NCBI RefSeq assembly: GCF_003688665.1
Contig: NZ_REFO01000011.1
Coordinates: 1 to 64,000 of the forward strand
DNA length: 64,000 nucleotides
Reading direction: 5' to 3'
Origin: Hydrogenothermus marinus
GTDB lineage: Bacteria > Aquificota > Aquificia > Aquificales > Hydrogenothermaceae
In this document: positions 46,954 to 55,670 of the stretch, one piece after another
How the letters are laid out: every line of letters starts with the position of its first letter
Numbering within the stretch: position 1 is the first letter of the stretch
The notes under the pieces: generated by a model
Databases searched by the model: none
What the model saw: only the letters and a program-made list of their open reading frames with translations
What the model was told of the DNA's origin: nothing
Translations under genes and position numbers: made by a program

Positions 46954-47448
46954 ATGACACAAGAAGTATCAAAAAACACAGTTGTATCTTTCAATTACAC
47001 ATTGAAAGACAAAGAAACAGGCCAAGTTCTTGATTCAAGCCAGATGCATGGGCAACCTCTTACTATTTTAGCAGGTAAAGGGGAAATAATACCAGGACTT
47101 GAAGAAAGAATGATGGGAATGAAAGTAGGAGAAACTAAGGAAATAGAAGTTCCAGCAGCAGAAGCATATGGTGAAAAAGATGAATCTTTAATACAGAAAG
47201 TACCAAGAGAGTATTTTAATGATATTCCTCTTGAAAAAGGAATGCCTTTACAAGCTCAAACACCAGAAGGCCAAATAATAAATATGGTAGTTGTTGATTT
47301 TGATGATAATGAAGTTACTGTTGATATGAATCATCCTCTTGCAGGAAAAGATTTAGTATTTGAAATAGAAGTTGTAAATGTAAGAGAAGCAACTCCTGAT
47401 GAAATACTTCATGGACATGCTCATGGAGAAGGTGGCCATCAACATTAA
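46954..47448 (+). CDS. slyD: FKBP-type peptidyl-prolyl isomerase SlyD
   Basis: A 164-residue chaperone-isomerase of the SlyD group. The FKBP half surrounds an insert-in-flap domain: VVSFNYTLKDKETGQVLDSS, GKGEIIPGLEERMMGMKVGE, the IF domain at about 70-120, and MNHPLAGKDLVFEIEVVNV. The C-terminus is His-rich (HGHAHGEGGHQH), a nickel-binding tail that in E. coli supports hydrogenase maturation. Good ribosome binding site AAGGAG. It ends at a bidirectional terminator facing the JAMM gene. Confidence 0.94.
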   Translation: MTQEVSKNTVVSFNYTLKDKETGQVLDSSQMHGQPLTILAGKGEIIPGLEERMMGMKVGETKEIEVPAAEAYGEKDESLIQKVPREYFNDIPLEKGMPLQAQTPEGQIINMVVVDFDDNEVTVDMNHPLAGKDLVFEIEVVNVREATPDEILHGHAHGEGGHQH

Positions 47449-47454
47449 ATAAAG

Positions 47455-47476
47455 AAGGGACTTTTTAGTCCCTTTT
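47455..47476. terminator. Bidirectional intrinsic terminator (slyD / JAMM gene)
   Basis: AAGGGACTTTTTAGTCCCTT forms a six-pair GGGACT/AGTCCC stem with a TTTT loop and T-run, placed between the convergent slyD and JAMM genes. Confidence 0.85.
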
Positions 47477-47900
47477 ATAATATTTCTACCTTTTCTTCAA
47501 CAAATTGATTTTTATCTAAATCTAAAACATAGTTTCCAAAACTTTTATATTTTCCATTTTCAATTGACATTATTATATAAGACATATCTGGCTGAGCAAA
47601 CATTAAATCAGTTTGAGAAGGCCTATCAGGATGGTCTGGATGGGTATGATAAATACCTACTATCTGCATTCCATTTTTATCTGCATATTCCTCTACCTTT
47701 AAATAATCCTTTGGATCTATCTCAAATCTATCATTTGCCCTTTCTTTATTTTGATTTTCAACTTGAAAAACTTCTAAAACTTCTCTTATATTATTTTCAT
47801 AATCTATTTTTCCTATTAAAAATCCACATATTTCATAAGGATAACCTTTTTCGCCTTGTTTCTTTATCTGTTCAATATGTTCTTTTTTTATTTTTAGCAT
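47475..47900 (-). CDS. JAMM/MPN-domain metalloprotease
   Basis: A 141-residue zinc isopeptidase-type protein of the Mov34/MPN/PAD-1 family. The JAMM motif is complete: E23 (PYEICG), H85 and H87 (YHTHPDHPD) and D98 (PSQTD), with the usual ten-residue spacing. Stand-alone bacterial forms commonly process ubiquitin-like sulfur carriers of the ThiS/MoaD type, releasing the Gly-Gly tail. No such carrier is adjacent. A GAGGAGAAAT site precedes the ATG; it is convergent with slyD and divergent from lipB. Confidence 0.92.
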   Translation of the reverse strand: MLKIKKEHIEQIKKQGEKGYPYEICGFLIGKIDYENNIREVLEVFQVENQNKERANDRFEIDPKDYLKVEEYADKNGMQIVGIYHTHPDHPDRPSQTDLMFAQPDMSYIIMSIENGKYKSFGNYVLDLDKNQFVEEKVEIL

Positions 47901-47932
47901 ATTTCTCCTCTTTATGAGATAATTTTTTTATT

Positions 47933-48547
47933 ATGTTAAATATTATAGACTTTCAAAAAGAAGATTACATCAAAATTTTAAAAAAACAGGAAAATTTTTT
48001 TAATAAGAAATTAGAAGGGCAACTAAAGGAAGATTTTGTTTTAGTTGGAGAACATTTTAATGTTTATACTTGTGGAAAAAGAACTAAGCCAGAACATATA
48101 TATAAAAATCCAGAAAATATACCTGTTTTAAATATAGAAAGAGGTGGTAGTATAACCTTTCATGGAGAAGGCCAGATTGTAATTTATCCTATTTTAGATT
48201 TAAGACATTATAATCTATCTGTTAAAGATTATGTTTATACCCTTGAGGAAATAATTTTAGATACTTGCAGAAGATACGGAATTAATGCTTTTAGAAAAAA
48301 AGGATATCCGGGAGTTTTTACAAAAGAAGGAAAAATAGGATTTGTAGGTGTTAGAGTTTCAAGATATATAACAATTCATGGTGCATCTTTAAATGTAAAT
48401 GTAGATAAAAAATATTTTAGCTATATAAATCCTTGTGGAATAAATACCCCTGTTGTCAATATATCTGATTATAAAAATATACATCTATCAGAAGTAAAAG
48501 AGGAGCTAAAAGAAAATATTTTAAAAACTTTTAGCATTTCTCATTAA
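47933..48547 (+). CDS. lipB: Octanoyltransferase LipB
   Basis: Transfers octanoyl groups from ACP to lipoyl domains. RGGSITFHGEGQIVIYPILDL is the substrate-binding signature (the common HGPGQ is HGEGQ here), K134 in GKIGFVGVRVSRYITIHG is the catalytic Lys, and NPCGI carries the catalytic C168. Length 204 is on the short side but complete. The 3' end overlaps the convergent pyruvate kinase gene by 17 bases. Function is well supported by all three motifs. Confidence 0.93.
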   Translation: MLNIIDFQKEDYIKILKKQENFFNKKLEGQLKEDFVLVGEHFNVYTCGKRTKPEHIYKNPENIPVLNIERGGSITFHGEGQIVIYPILDLRHYNLSVKDYVYTLEEIILDTCRRYGINAFRKKGYPGVFTKEGKIGFVGVRVSRYITIHGASLNVNVDKKYFSYINPCGINTPVVNISDYKNIHLSEVKEELKENILKTFSISH

Positions 48548-49955
48548 GCATATAACTTACATCATCTTTGTCAAGAACTCTTATAATACTTGTAGAACCA
48601 GATATTCCCCCTAAAAATCCAACAAGTGCTACTAAAATATCTTCTTTATTAAAATCTTTTTCATAAGCTTGTTTTACAAATTTACATAAAAGTTCTTCAG
48701 AGTTTCCTTTTTCTATAATCATATAAGGATTAACTCCCCAAACAATATTTAATCTTCTAAAAGTTTTTAAATCATGGGTAATTGCAATAATTGGGGCTTT
48801 TGGTCTAAATTTTGATACATTTCTTGCTGTCCTTCCTGATTTTGTAAATGCAACAATAGCTTTTGCTTTTAACCTATCTGAAAGTTTTGTTGCTGAATAA
48901 GCTATAGATTGGGTTTTATCATCTATTGATTGATACTCTTTTATATAAGGATATATCTTTTCTGCTTCTATTATTGTTTTTTTCATAACATTTACTGCTT
49001 CTATAGGATATTTACCAACTGCAGTTTCATCTGAAAGCATTACTGCATCAGTACCATCTAGTACTGCATTTGCTATGTCAGAAACTTCTGCTCTTGTTGG
49101 TCTTGGTGAGTTCAACATTGAAGTAAGCATCTGGGTAGCTGTAATTACTGGTTTTCCTTTTTCATTACATTTCTTTATAACCATTTTTTGAATTACTGGC
49201 ACTTTTTCCATCTCTATTTCAACTCCTAAATCTCCTCTTGCAACCATTATTCCATCTGATACTTCTATTATCTTATCTATATTCTCAACTGCTTCATGCT
49301 TTTCTATTTTTGCAAATAATGGCTGATCTCCACCATAAGACTGGATAATCTGTTTAGCTTTTAAAACATCTTCTGCTGTTTTTACAAAGGAAAGAGCTAT
49401 AATATCTATTCCTTCTTTTACTCCAAATTCTATATCTTTTATATCTTTTTCTGTAAGAGCTGATATATCAAGCTTCACATTTGGAAAGTTTACTCCTTTT
49501 CTTGAAGATATAACTCCACCAACAATCACTTTTGCAACAATTCCTTCTTCATCTTTATCTATTACTTTTAGCCTTATTAAACCATCTGCTATGTAGATTC
49601 TATCTCCAATATTTAATTTATTTAGTATCTCTGGATGATTTATACTTATCTTCTCTTTTGTTCCAATAACTTCCTCTTTTACTATTTTTATTTCATCTCC
49701 ATAATGAACAGTAAAAGGTTTTTCAACTTGTCCAATTCTGATTTTTGGTCCTGATAAATCTTGCAAAACTGCTACATGTTTATTTAGTTTTTCACTAATT
49801 TTTCTAACTTTTTCTAAATTTTCTTTATGGGTTTTATGGTCTCCATGGGAAAAATTAAATCTAAATACATCCACTCCTTCATTTATAAGTTTTTCTATCA
49901 TTTCTTCTGCTGCTGTTGCAGGTCCAAGAGTAGCAACTATTTTTGTTTTTTTCAT
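48531..49955 (-). CDS. pyk: Pyruvate kinase
   Basis: Final glycolytic step, phosphoenolpyruvate to pyruvate. Conserved motifs are TKIVATLGPATA, FRFNFSHGDH, DLSGPKIRIG, the catalytic Lys in ADGLIRLK/LPIFAKIEKHEAVENI region, VARGDLGVEI and ITATQMLTSM, then the C-terminal regulatory domain starting near residue 350. Length 474 is normal. The stop codon lies inside the convergent lipB gene. It is the last gene of the minus-strand run with lpxB and msbA, only four bases downstream of lpxB. Confidence 0.97.
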   Translation of the reverse strand: MKKTKIVATLGPATAAEEMIEKLINEGVDVFRFNFSHGDHKTHKENLEKVRKISEKLNKHVAVLQDLSGPKIRIGQVEKPFTVHYGDEIKIVKEEVIGTKEKISINHPEILNKLNIGDRIYIADGLIRLKVIDKDEEGIVAKVIVGGVISSRKGVNFPNVKLDISALTEKDIKDIEFGVKEGIDIIALSFVKTAEDVLKAKQIIQSYGGDQPLFAKIEKHEAVENIDKIIEVSDGIMVARGDLGVEIEMEKVPVIQKMVIKKCNEKGKPVITATQMLTSMLNSPRPTRAEVSDIANAVLDGTDAVMLSDETAVGKYPIEAVNVMKKTIIEAEKIYPYIKEYQSIDDKTQSIAYSATKLSDRLKAKAIVAFTKSGRTARNVSKFRPKAPIIAITHDLKTFRRLNIVWGVNPYMIIEKGNSEELLCKFVKQAYEKDFNKEDILVALVGFLGGISGSTSIIRVLDKDDVSYMLNEKC

Positions 49956-49958
49956 AAA

Positions 49959-51104
49959 TTATCCCTCCATTGCTAAATTTTTTATTAGTTTGGCCGTTTT
50001 ATCTAAAGCTCCTTTTTCTCCAAGTTTTGTTTTTACAGATTTTAAATCTTTTTTTATTTTATTATACTTGTTTTTATCAGAAAGAATTTCAATTGTATAG
50101 TTTGCTAAATTAATAGGATTACACTCTTCTTGTAAGAACTCTTTAATAATCTCTTTTCCTGCAATTATATTTGGAAGACCTAAATAATTAATATTTACAA
50201 GCCTTTTACCTATAGCAAAAGTAATTGGTGATACTTTATAAACAAGTGCAAAAGGCTTTCCAAATAAAGATGCTTCTAAGGTTGCAGTGCCTGATGCTAT
50301 TAAAGAAAATATAGCTTTTTCCATAACTTCATAAGAAGAATATAGGAAATTTTTTCTTGTTATTACTTTTACTGGTAAATCTTTATATTCTTCTACTAAA
50401 TTTTTTACTCTCTCTTCTTGATTTTCTGTTGCTGGAATTACAAAATAAAGATTTGGGTAAACTTTATGTAAAAGTTTTGCAGTTTCTAAAAGCGTAGGAA
50501 GGAGTGCTTTAACCTCGCTTTCTCTACTTCCTGCAAGAAGTCCAAATATTTTATACTCTTTTGGAATATTTAGTTTATATTTAAAACTTTCTTCTGTTTC
50601 TGTTGTTTTTATAATGTCTAAAAGAGGGTGTCCAACATATGCAAATTTAAAGTTTTTATTTATATATGGCTTATATAAACCTTCTTCAAATGGAAATATA
50701 GATATTAAAAGGTCTGTATTTTTTGCTATTTTAGGAATTCTCTTTTTTCCCCAAGCCCATACTTGCGGTGCTATAAAATAAACTGTTTTGATATTTCTTT
50801 TTTTAGCTTCTTCAAGAAGTTTTAGATTAAATCCAGGAAAATCAACAACTACTAATAAATCTATATTATCAAGCTGATTAACTACTTTTTTAAATGTTTC
50901 TTTTATTTTTGTATACTTAGTTAAAGCTTCTGTTAATCCAACGACAGAGATATTGTTTATATTTTCTATGCTTTTAACACCTGCTTTTTCCATTTTTGGA
51001 CCAGTTATACCAATCCATTCAAACTCTGGTAATCTTTTTACAAGCTCAGATGCATAATTATCTCCTGAAATTTCTCCAACAGATATAAAAGCCTTTTTTT
51101 TCAT
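49959..51104 (-). CDS. lpxB: Lipid A disaccharide synthase
   Basis: Glycosyltransferase (GT19) that joins lipid X and UDP-diacylglucosamine in lipid A synthesis at the inner membrane. Signature segments: VGEISGDNYASELV, VDFPGFNLKLLEEAKK, APQVWAWGKKRI, YVGHPLLDII, LLAGSRESEV and LIASGTATLEASLFGKPF. Length 381 is standard. Its location between msbA and pyk is functionally consistent, since MsbA flips lipid A. The presence of lpxB confirms a lipopolysaccharide-bearing outer membrane. Confidence 0.95.
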   Translation of the reverse strand: MKKKAFISVGEISGDNYASELVKRLPEFEWIGITGPKMEKAGVKSIENINNISVVGLTEALTKYTKIKETFKKVVNQLDNIDLLVVVDFPGFNLKLLEEAKKRNIKTVYFIAPQVWAWGKKRIPKIAKNTDLLISIFPFEEGLYKPYINKNFKFAYVGHPLLDIIKTTETEESFKYKLNIPKEYKIFGLLAGSRESEVKALLPTLLETAKLLHKVYPNLYFVIPATENQEERVKNLVEEYKDLPVKVITRKNFLYSSYEVMEKAIFSLIASGTATLEASLFGKPFALVYKVSPITFAIGKRLVNINYLGLPNIIAGKEIIKEFLQEECNPINLANYTIEILSDKNKYNKIKKDLKSVKTKLGEKGALDKTAKLIKNLAMEG

Positions 51105-51118
51105 AAAAATATCCTTTT

Positions 51119-52819
51119 CTATGTATTAGAAAGGGTATATAGTTTATAAAATATACCTTTTTTCTTTAAAAGCTCTTCTTTTGAACCTTCTTCTATAATC
51201 TTTCCATTATCCATTACTATTATTTTATTTACTATATCAAGCACTTTTAATCTGTGAGTTATCATTATTATTGTTTTGTCAGAAAATTCTTTTTTTATCT
51301 CCTCCATAATATACTCTTCTGTTTCTACATCTAAAGCAGAAGTTCCTTCATCTATTATTACTATATCTGGATTTTTTAAAAATATTCTTGCTATTGATAT
51401 TCTTTGTCTTTCTCCACCTGAAAGCCTTGAACCTTTTTCCCCTAAATTTGTATCAAGACCTTTTTCTAATTTAAATACAAAATCTGCTTTTGCTTTCTTT
51501 AAAGCTTCATAAAGCTCTTCATCTGTAGCATCTGGTTTGGCAATTAAAAGATTATTTCTTAAAGTATCATTAAAAATAAAAACTTCCTGAGAAATCATTC
51601 CTATATGCTTTCTTAATGACGAAACTGAATACTTTCTTAACTCATTATTGTCTAAGAAAACTTTACCTTGATAATCTTTTATTAAAGCAGGTAGTATCTT
51701 AATTAATGTAGATTTTCCTGAACCTGTTGCCCCAACAATTCCTACTTTTTCTCCTTTTTTTATAATAAGATTTATATCTTTCAATATTTGATTTTTGTCT
51801 ATTCTTAAAGAAACATTTTTATACTCTATTTTTTCTTTTAATCCTTTAAACTCTATTCCTTCATCTTTTTCTTCTGGAAAGTCTAACAAAAATTTAATTC
51901 TATCTATAACTGGTGATAAAGCTTTTAGATTTACAACTCCTCTTTGCAGAACTTGTAAAGAATTAACTAATATTAAAATACCGCCAAGAAATGAAAAAAA
52001 ATCACCTGCGGTAATTTCCCCTTTGATTATTCTAACTCCACCATAAAAAATTATTCCTGCAGTAGCTGCATAGGCTATAATTTCTACTGAAGCTACATAT
52101 AAGCTTTCATAAAGTTGATTCTTTTTTTCTCTTTTATAAAGCTCATTGTTTATTTTTTCAAATATTTTTTTAAAAATATTTCTATTAAAAATCTTAACAA
52201 TCTCAAATCCTGATATTACTTGACTTATATGCTGGGTATAATCTGCAAGGCTTTCTTGCAGTTTTCGTGAATATTTTTTCCTTTTTTCTCCAAAATAATT
52301 CAAAGCTAAAGCTAAAAATGGAACAGAAATTACAAAAATTAAAAATAGTTTCCAATCTCTATATATCAAAACTCCTATTATAGCTATAATTGTTAGAACT
52401 TCTGTAATTACATTAATTCCTATCATTGAAGATATTTGCGAAAATCTTTCAAGATCATTAGTAAATCTACTTATAATATTACCTGTTGAAAGTTTCATTA
52501 AATAGGAAGGTTCTGTAGAAAGAAGTTTGTTATAAAAAGTTTCTCTTAAGTTTTTTAATGCTTTAAATATAATTAATGGATATAAAAAATCTTTTAATAA
52601 AAAACCTGTTTGTTTTATAATTGCAAGTATAATTAAAACAAATATTACAAATATTAGACTTTCATAACTTTTAGATATAAATACATCATCTATTACATTT
52701 TTTACAAGGTATGCCATTCCTGCTAAAGCACCAGATTCAAGTAAAGAACCAATAAAGGCAAACACAAATAAAAGCCAATATCTTTTATAGATATTAATTA
52801 AAAATTTCAAATTTTCCAT
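51119..52819 (-). CDS. msbA: MsbA-type lipid A exporting ABC transporter
   Basis: A 566-residue half-transporter with an N-terminal six-helix membrane domain (residues ~1-310) and a C-terminal ATPase: Walker A GATGSGKSTLI, signature LSGGERQRISIARIF, Walker B IVIIDEGTSALD, and the switch His in MITHRL. The length and the position beside lpxB suggest that it is MsbA flipping lipid A-core; a general multidrug exporter is the alternative. Shares one base with the glycosyltransferase gene upstream. Confidence 0.85.
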   Translation of the reverse strand: MENLKFLINIYKRYWLLFVFAFIGSLLESGALAGMAYLVKNVIDDVFISKSYESLIFVIFVLIILAIIKQTGFLLKDFLYPLIIFKALKNLRETFYNKLLSTEPSYLMKLSTGNIISRFTNDLERFSQISSMIGINVITEVLTIIAIIGVLIYRDWKLFLIFVISVPFLALALNYFGEKRKKYSRKLQESLADYTQHISQVISGFEIVKIFNRNIFKKIFEKINNELYKREKKNQLYESLYVASVEIIAYAATAGIIFYGGVRIIKGEITAGDFFSFLGGILILVNSLQVLQRGVVNLKALSPVIDRIKFLLDFPEEKDEGIEFKGLKEKIEYKNVSLRIDKNQILKDINLIIKKGEKVGIVGATGSGKSTLIKILPALIKDYQGKVFLDNNELRKYSVSSLRKHIGMISQEVFIFNDTLRNNLLIAKPDATDEELYEALKKAKADFVFKLEKGLDTNLGEKGSRLSGGERQRISIARIFLKNPDIVIIDEGTSALDVETEEYIMEEIKKEFSDKTIIMITHRLKVLDIVNKIIVMDNGKIIEEGSKEELLKKKGIFYKLYTLSNT

Positions 52820-54180
52820 TATCTTTCATAAAGTTTTATAATTTTTTTCTTAAATTTATAAGATTTAACAATTTTATACTGGGGTTTTTCTTCACAAGTT
52901 ATTAAATATTTCCAATCTTTTGTATGACTTGATTTGAATATTGGTTTGTTTTTTATGAAATCTAAATAAAGACATATAGATTTTTCAGATGCACAGTCAA
53001 AAGCTATTTTTTGGCGTATATCTATTGTTTTAGCAATATCATATGCTATTTTCTTTCTTGACTCTTTATATTTCATCATTATAGGAAATCCAATAAAACC
53101 TACTAAAAATCTTATTATGATAAAACTTAAAGCAGTATATAAAAATATTTTAATGATTTTTTCTTTATTAAAAGAATAAATCAAATAAGCAAAAATAACT
53201 GCCAATATAGGAAATAAAGGTATTATATATCTCCCTCTACTTCCAACTGATATTAAGTATGGAATATAATTTATAAAAGCTATAAAAAGTAATAATTTTA
53301 TTTCTGAAGGTATTCTTAAATTTTTTCTATAAATGAAAATTCCTATCAAAACAAATAAACTTGCAGGTAATATCTGCTTAAAGTTTAATACTGGATAAGA
53401 TATTAAATGAATGAAAAATTTAGAAAAATCTTTAGATTGTTCAACTCTGTTAAAACTTTCAACAAATAATTTTTGTAAATATATATCTGGGTTTGCAGTA
53501 TTAAATATCCATATTAAAGGTATAAAAAGAGAACATATACCACCTATCCATATATATGGATTAAATAACCCTTTCAAATCTTTATAATAAATAAGTAAAG
53601 CTAAATAAGATAATCCAAAAAAAGCATAAGCTGGAAATCCTTTCAATAAAAATGCTATACCTGTGATAATTCCTGCTAAAATTAAAAATATACCTTTTTT
53701 CTCTTTATAACCCCAAAATAGAAAGTAAAACATTAAAAATACAAAAAATGCTAAAGTAGCATCTATTTCTGCTAAATATCCATACCAAAATAAAATGTCA
53801 ACAAATGTAATATAGATTAAAGAAGCCAAAATAGATATTTCTTTATTTTTTGTAAGTTTAAAACTAAATTTATAAATTAAAACTAATGTTAATATTACAA
53901 AAAATATACTAACAATCCTAGCAGTAAGCTCTGACCAAGGTATAAGATAAGAAGAAAAAATAATAAACCAGTTAAAAAGAGGTGGTTTATTGAAATATAA
54001 ATCTCCTAAAAAGGTTGGTTGTAATAAATTATGGCTATAAGCCATTTCAAAGGCGACAATAGTTCTTAAAGATTCTTCATTTCTAAATTCGTAAAAATTT
54101 ATGTTTGGAAAAAAAGAAAGTATAGCTAAAATTATAAGCAAGAAAGAAAACTTAAACTTATCTTTTAATAGATTTTCCAC
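52819..54180 (-). CDS. ArnT/PMT-like membrane glycosyltransferase
   Basis: A 453-residue integral membrane protein with about ten to twelve helices. The first periplasmic loop has FRNEESLRTIVAFEMAYSHNLLQPTF and LYFNKPPLFNWFI, the pattern of the dolichyl-phosphate-mannose/ArnT (GT83) family, including the acidic catalytic residues. Such enzymes move sugars from undecaprenyl-phosphate carriers onto lipid A or proteins. Neighbouring lpxB and msbA suggest lipid A as acceptor, but protein glycosylation is possible. It overlaps msbA by one base. Confidence 0.82.
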   Translation of the reverse strand: MENLLKDKFKFSFLLIILAILSFFPNINFYEFRNEESLRTIVAFEMAYSHNLLQPTFLGDLYFNKPPLFNWFIIFSSYLIPWSELTARIVSIFFVILTLVLIYKFSFKLTKNKEISILASLIYITFVDILFWYGYLAEIDATLAFFVFLMFYFLFWGYKEKKGIFLILAGIITGIAFLLKGFPAYAFFGLSYLALLIYYKDLKGLFNPYIWIGGICSLFIPLIWIFNTANPDIYLQKLFVESFNRVEQSKDFSKFFIHLISYPVLNFKQILPASLFVLIGIFIYRKNLRIPSEIKLLLFIAFINYIPYLISVGSRGRYIIPLFPILAVIFAYLIYSFNKEKIIKIFLYTALSFIIIRFLVGFIGFPIMMKYKESRKKIAYDIAKTIDIRQKIAFDCASEKSICLYLDFIKNKPIFKSSHTKDWKYLITCEEKPQYKIVKSYKFKKKIIKLYER

Positions 54181-55104
54181 TTATTCCTCACTATAAAGTT
54201 CTTCTAAAACTTCCTTTGCACCTTTTTCTAAAAGATTTTTTGCAAGGTTTATTCCTAAATCTTCTGCTTCTTCTAAATTACCACTAATTTTATCTTTAAA
54301 CACTCTTTTAGCTTCTAAATCTGATATAAAACCTGTTAAATATAATTTTCCATCTTTTATTTCTGAATATCCTGCAAGAGGTACTTGACATCCACCTTCA
54401 AGAGTTTTTAAAAATGCTCTTTCTGCTTTTGCCCTTATTTCACTTTCTTTATGGTTTAAGGTAGATATTATATTATTTGTTTTTTTATCTTCCAATCTTG
54501 TTTCAATTGCAAGAAAGCCTTGAGCAACTGCAGGAAGCATAATATCAATATCTAATATTTGTTTTACTTTATTTTCAAGGCCAAGTCTTTTTAATCCTGC
54601 ATAAGCAAGTATTATTGCATCATATTGACCTTCTTCAAGTTTTCTTATTCTTGTATCAACATTCCCTCTTAAATCTTTTATATTTAAATCAGATCTTTTT
54701 AGTTTTAGTTGAACTTTTCTTCTTAAAGAAGAAGTGCCAACACTTGCTCCTTTAGGAAGTTCATTTAAAGAGTTATATTTAACAGATAAAAAGGCATCTC
54801 TTGGATCTTCTCTTTCCATAATAGCTGTTAGCCCAAGGCCATCAGGAAAGTAAGTTGGAACATCTTTTAAAGAATGGACTGCAATATCTATTTCATTTTT
54901 TAAAAGAGCATCTTCTATTTCTTTAACAAAAAGGCCTTTTCCTCCTATCTTTGCAAGAGGAACATCAAGAATTTTATCTCCTTTTGTTTTTATTTTTATA
55001 ATTTCTATTTCAATTTCAGGAAAATGTTTCTTTAACTTGCTTGCAACAAAATTAGCTTGCCATAAAGCAAGTTTACTTCCTCTTGTTCCAATTCTTATTT
55101 TCAA
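54181..55104 (-). CDS. hemC: Porphobilinogen deaminase
   Basis: Builds hydroxymethylbilane from four porphobilinogens in haem synthesis. Start IRIGTRGSKLALWQANFVA, LAKIGGKGLFVKEIEDALL, AVHSLKDVPTYFPDGLGL, GTSSLRRKVQLK and the cofactor-binding cysteine in LEGGCQVPLAGY are all present. Length 307 is typical. It is first in the minus-strand run hemC, arnT-like, msbA, lpxB, pyk and lies directly against the next gene, with one base between. Confidence 0.96.
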   Translation of the reverse strand: MKIRIGTRGSKLALWQANFVASKLKKHFPEIEIEIIKIKTKGDKILDVPLAKIGGKGLFVKEIEDALLKNEIDIAVHSLKDVPTYFPDGLGLTAIMEREDPRDAFLSVKYNSLNELPKGASVGTSSLRRKVQLKLKRSDLNIKDLRGNVDTRIRKLEEGQYDAIILAYAGLKRLGLENKVKQILDIDIMLPAVAQGFLAIETRLEDKKTNNIISTLNHKESEIRAKAERAFLKTLEGGCQVPLAGYSEIKDGKLYLTGFISDLEAKRVFKDKISGNLEEAEDLGINLAKNLLEKGAKEVLEELYSEE

Positions 55105-55253
55105 TAAAATATCTCCTGTAAAAAATAATGTTTTGAATATTTTAAAGGAAATTTAACCTAAATGGAATAAAAAAACTTCTTAAAATTTATATTGTTTCAG
55201 TCTCATAATAAAAATTTAAAATCAAGTTTTTTTAAGTAAAATTTAGAATAACA

Positions 55254-55282
55254 TTGATTAAAAATTTTGTGGGAATTATAAT
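55254..55282 (+). promoter_or_regulatory. Sigma-70 promoter of the pilY1/minor pilin operon
   Basis: TTGATT at 55254-55259 and a perfect TATAAT at 55277-55282 separated by exactly 17 bases. The start near 55289 leaves a ~88-base untranslated leader before the TTG of the first gene. A second TTGACA at 55307 lacks a good -10 partner. Confidence 0.65.
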
Positions 55283-55376
55283 CAAATTTAAAACTATATA
55301 TTTATTATTGACAAAATTTATAAAGCATGTAGGATTATACCTGTTGGTGTTTTTCCTAAAAGGAGGAAAAGTTAAA

Positions 55377-55670
55377 TTGAAAAGGATAATTCTTTTAATA
55401 TTAGCTTTAATGAATATTTCATGGGCTTTAGATGAAACAGATCTAAATATCTTCACTGGAACTGTTCAAAAAATAAAAGATCATATACTACTTGTCAAGG
55501 TACATAAATGTCCTGAAAAAGGAGTAAAATTAAAAGTAGAAAAACTTCCACCAAATATTGAAGAAGGTAAAGATATTTTATTTTTAACAGATAGAAGTTT
55601 ATGTTTTAGCACAAATAATAAAGAACCTTTCATTGTTAAGGAAATTCGTATTTGGAGAAATGGGAAATGA
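55377..55670 (+). CDS. Small periplasmic protein preceding pilY1
   Basis: A 97-residue protein I cannot place in a family. I chose TTG 55377, ten bases after AGGAGG, since it yields a clean signal peptide (KRIILLILALMNISWALD). The upstream in-frame extension has poor coding character and spans the promoter. The mature part is Lys-rich with two cysteines (KCPEKG, SLCFST), possibly a disulfide, and reads like a small beta domain. Its stop overlaps the pilY1 start (ATGA), so it is coupled to pilus genes and may be an accessory. Confidence 0.65.
   Translation: MKRIILLILALMNISWALDETDLNIFTGTVQKIKDHILLVKVHKCPEKGVKLKVEKLPPNIEEGKDILFLTDRSLCFSTNNKEPFIVKEIRIWRNGK

Noticed and set aside
55331-55376. Hairpin TTTTCC/GGAAAA around the ribosome binding site of the pilus operon as an RNA thermosensor
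   Set aside because: The stem is only six mostly A-U pairs, too weak to matter at thermophilic temperatures.
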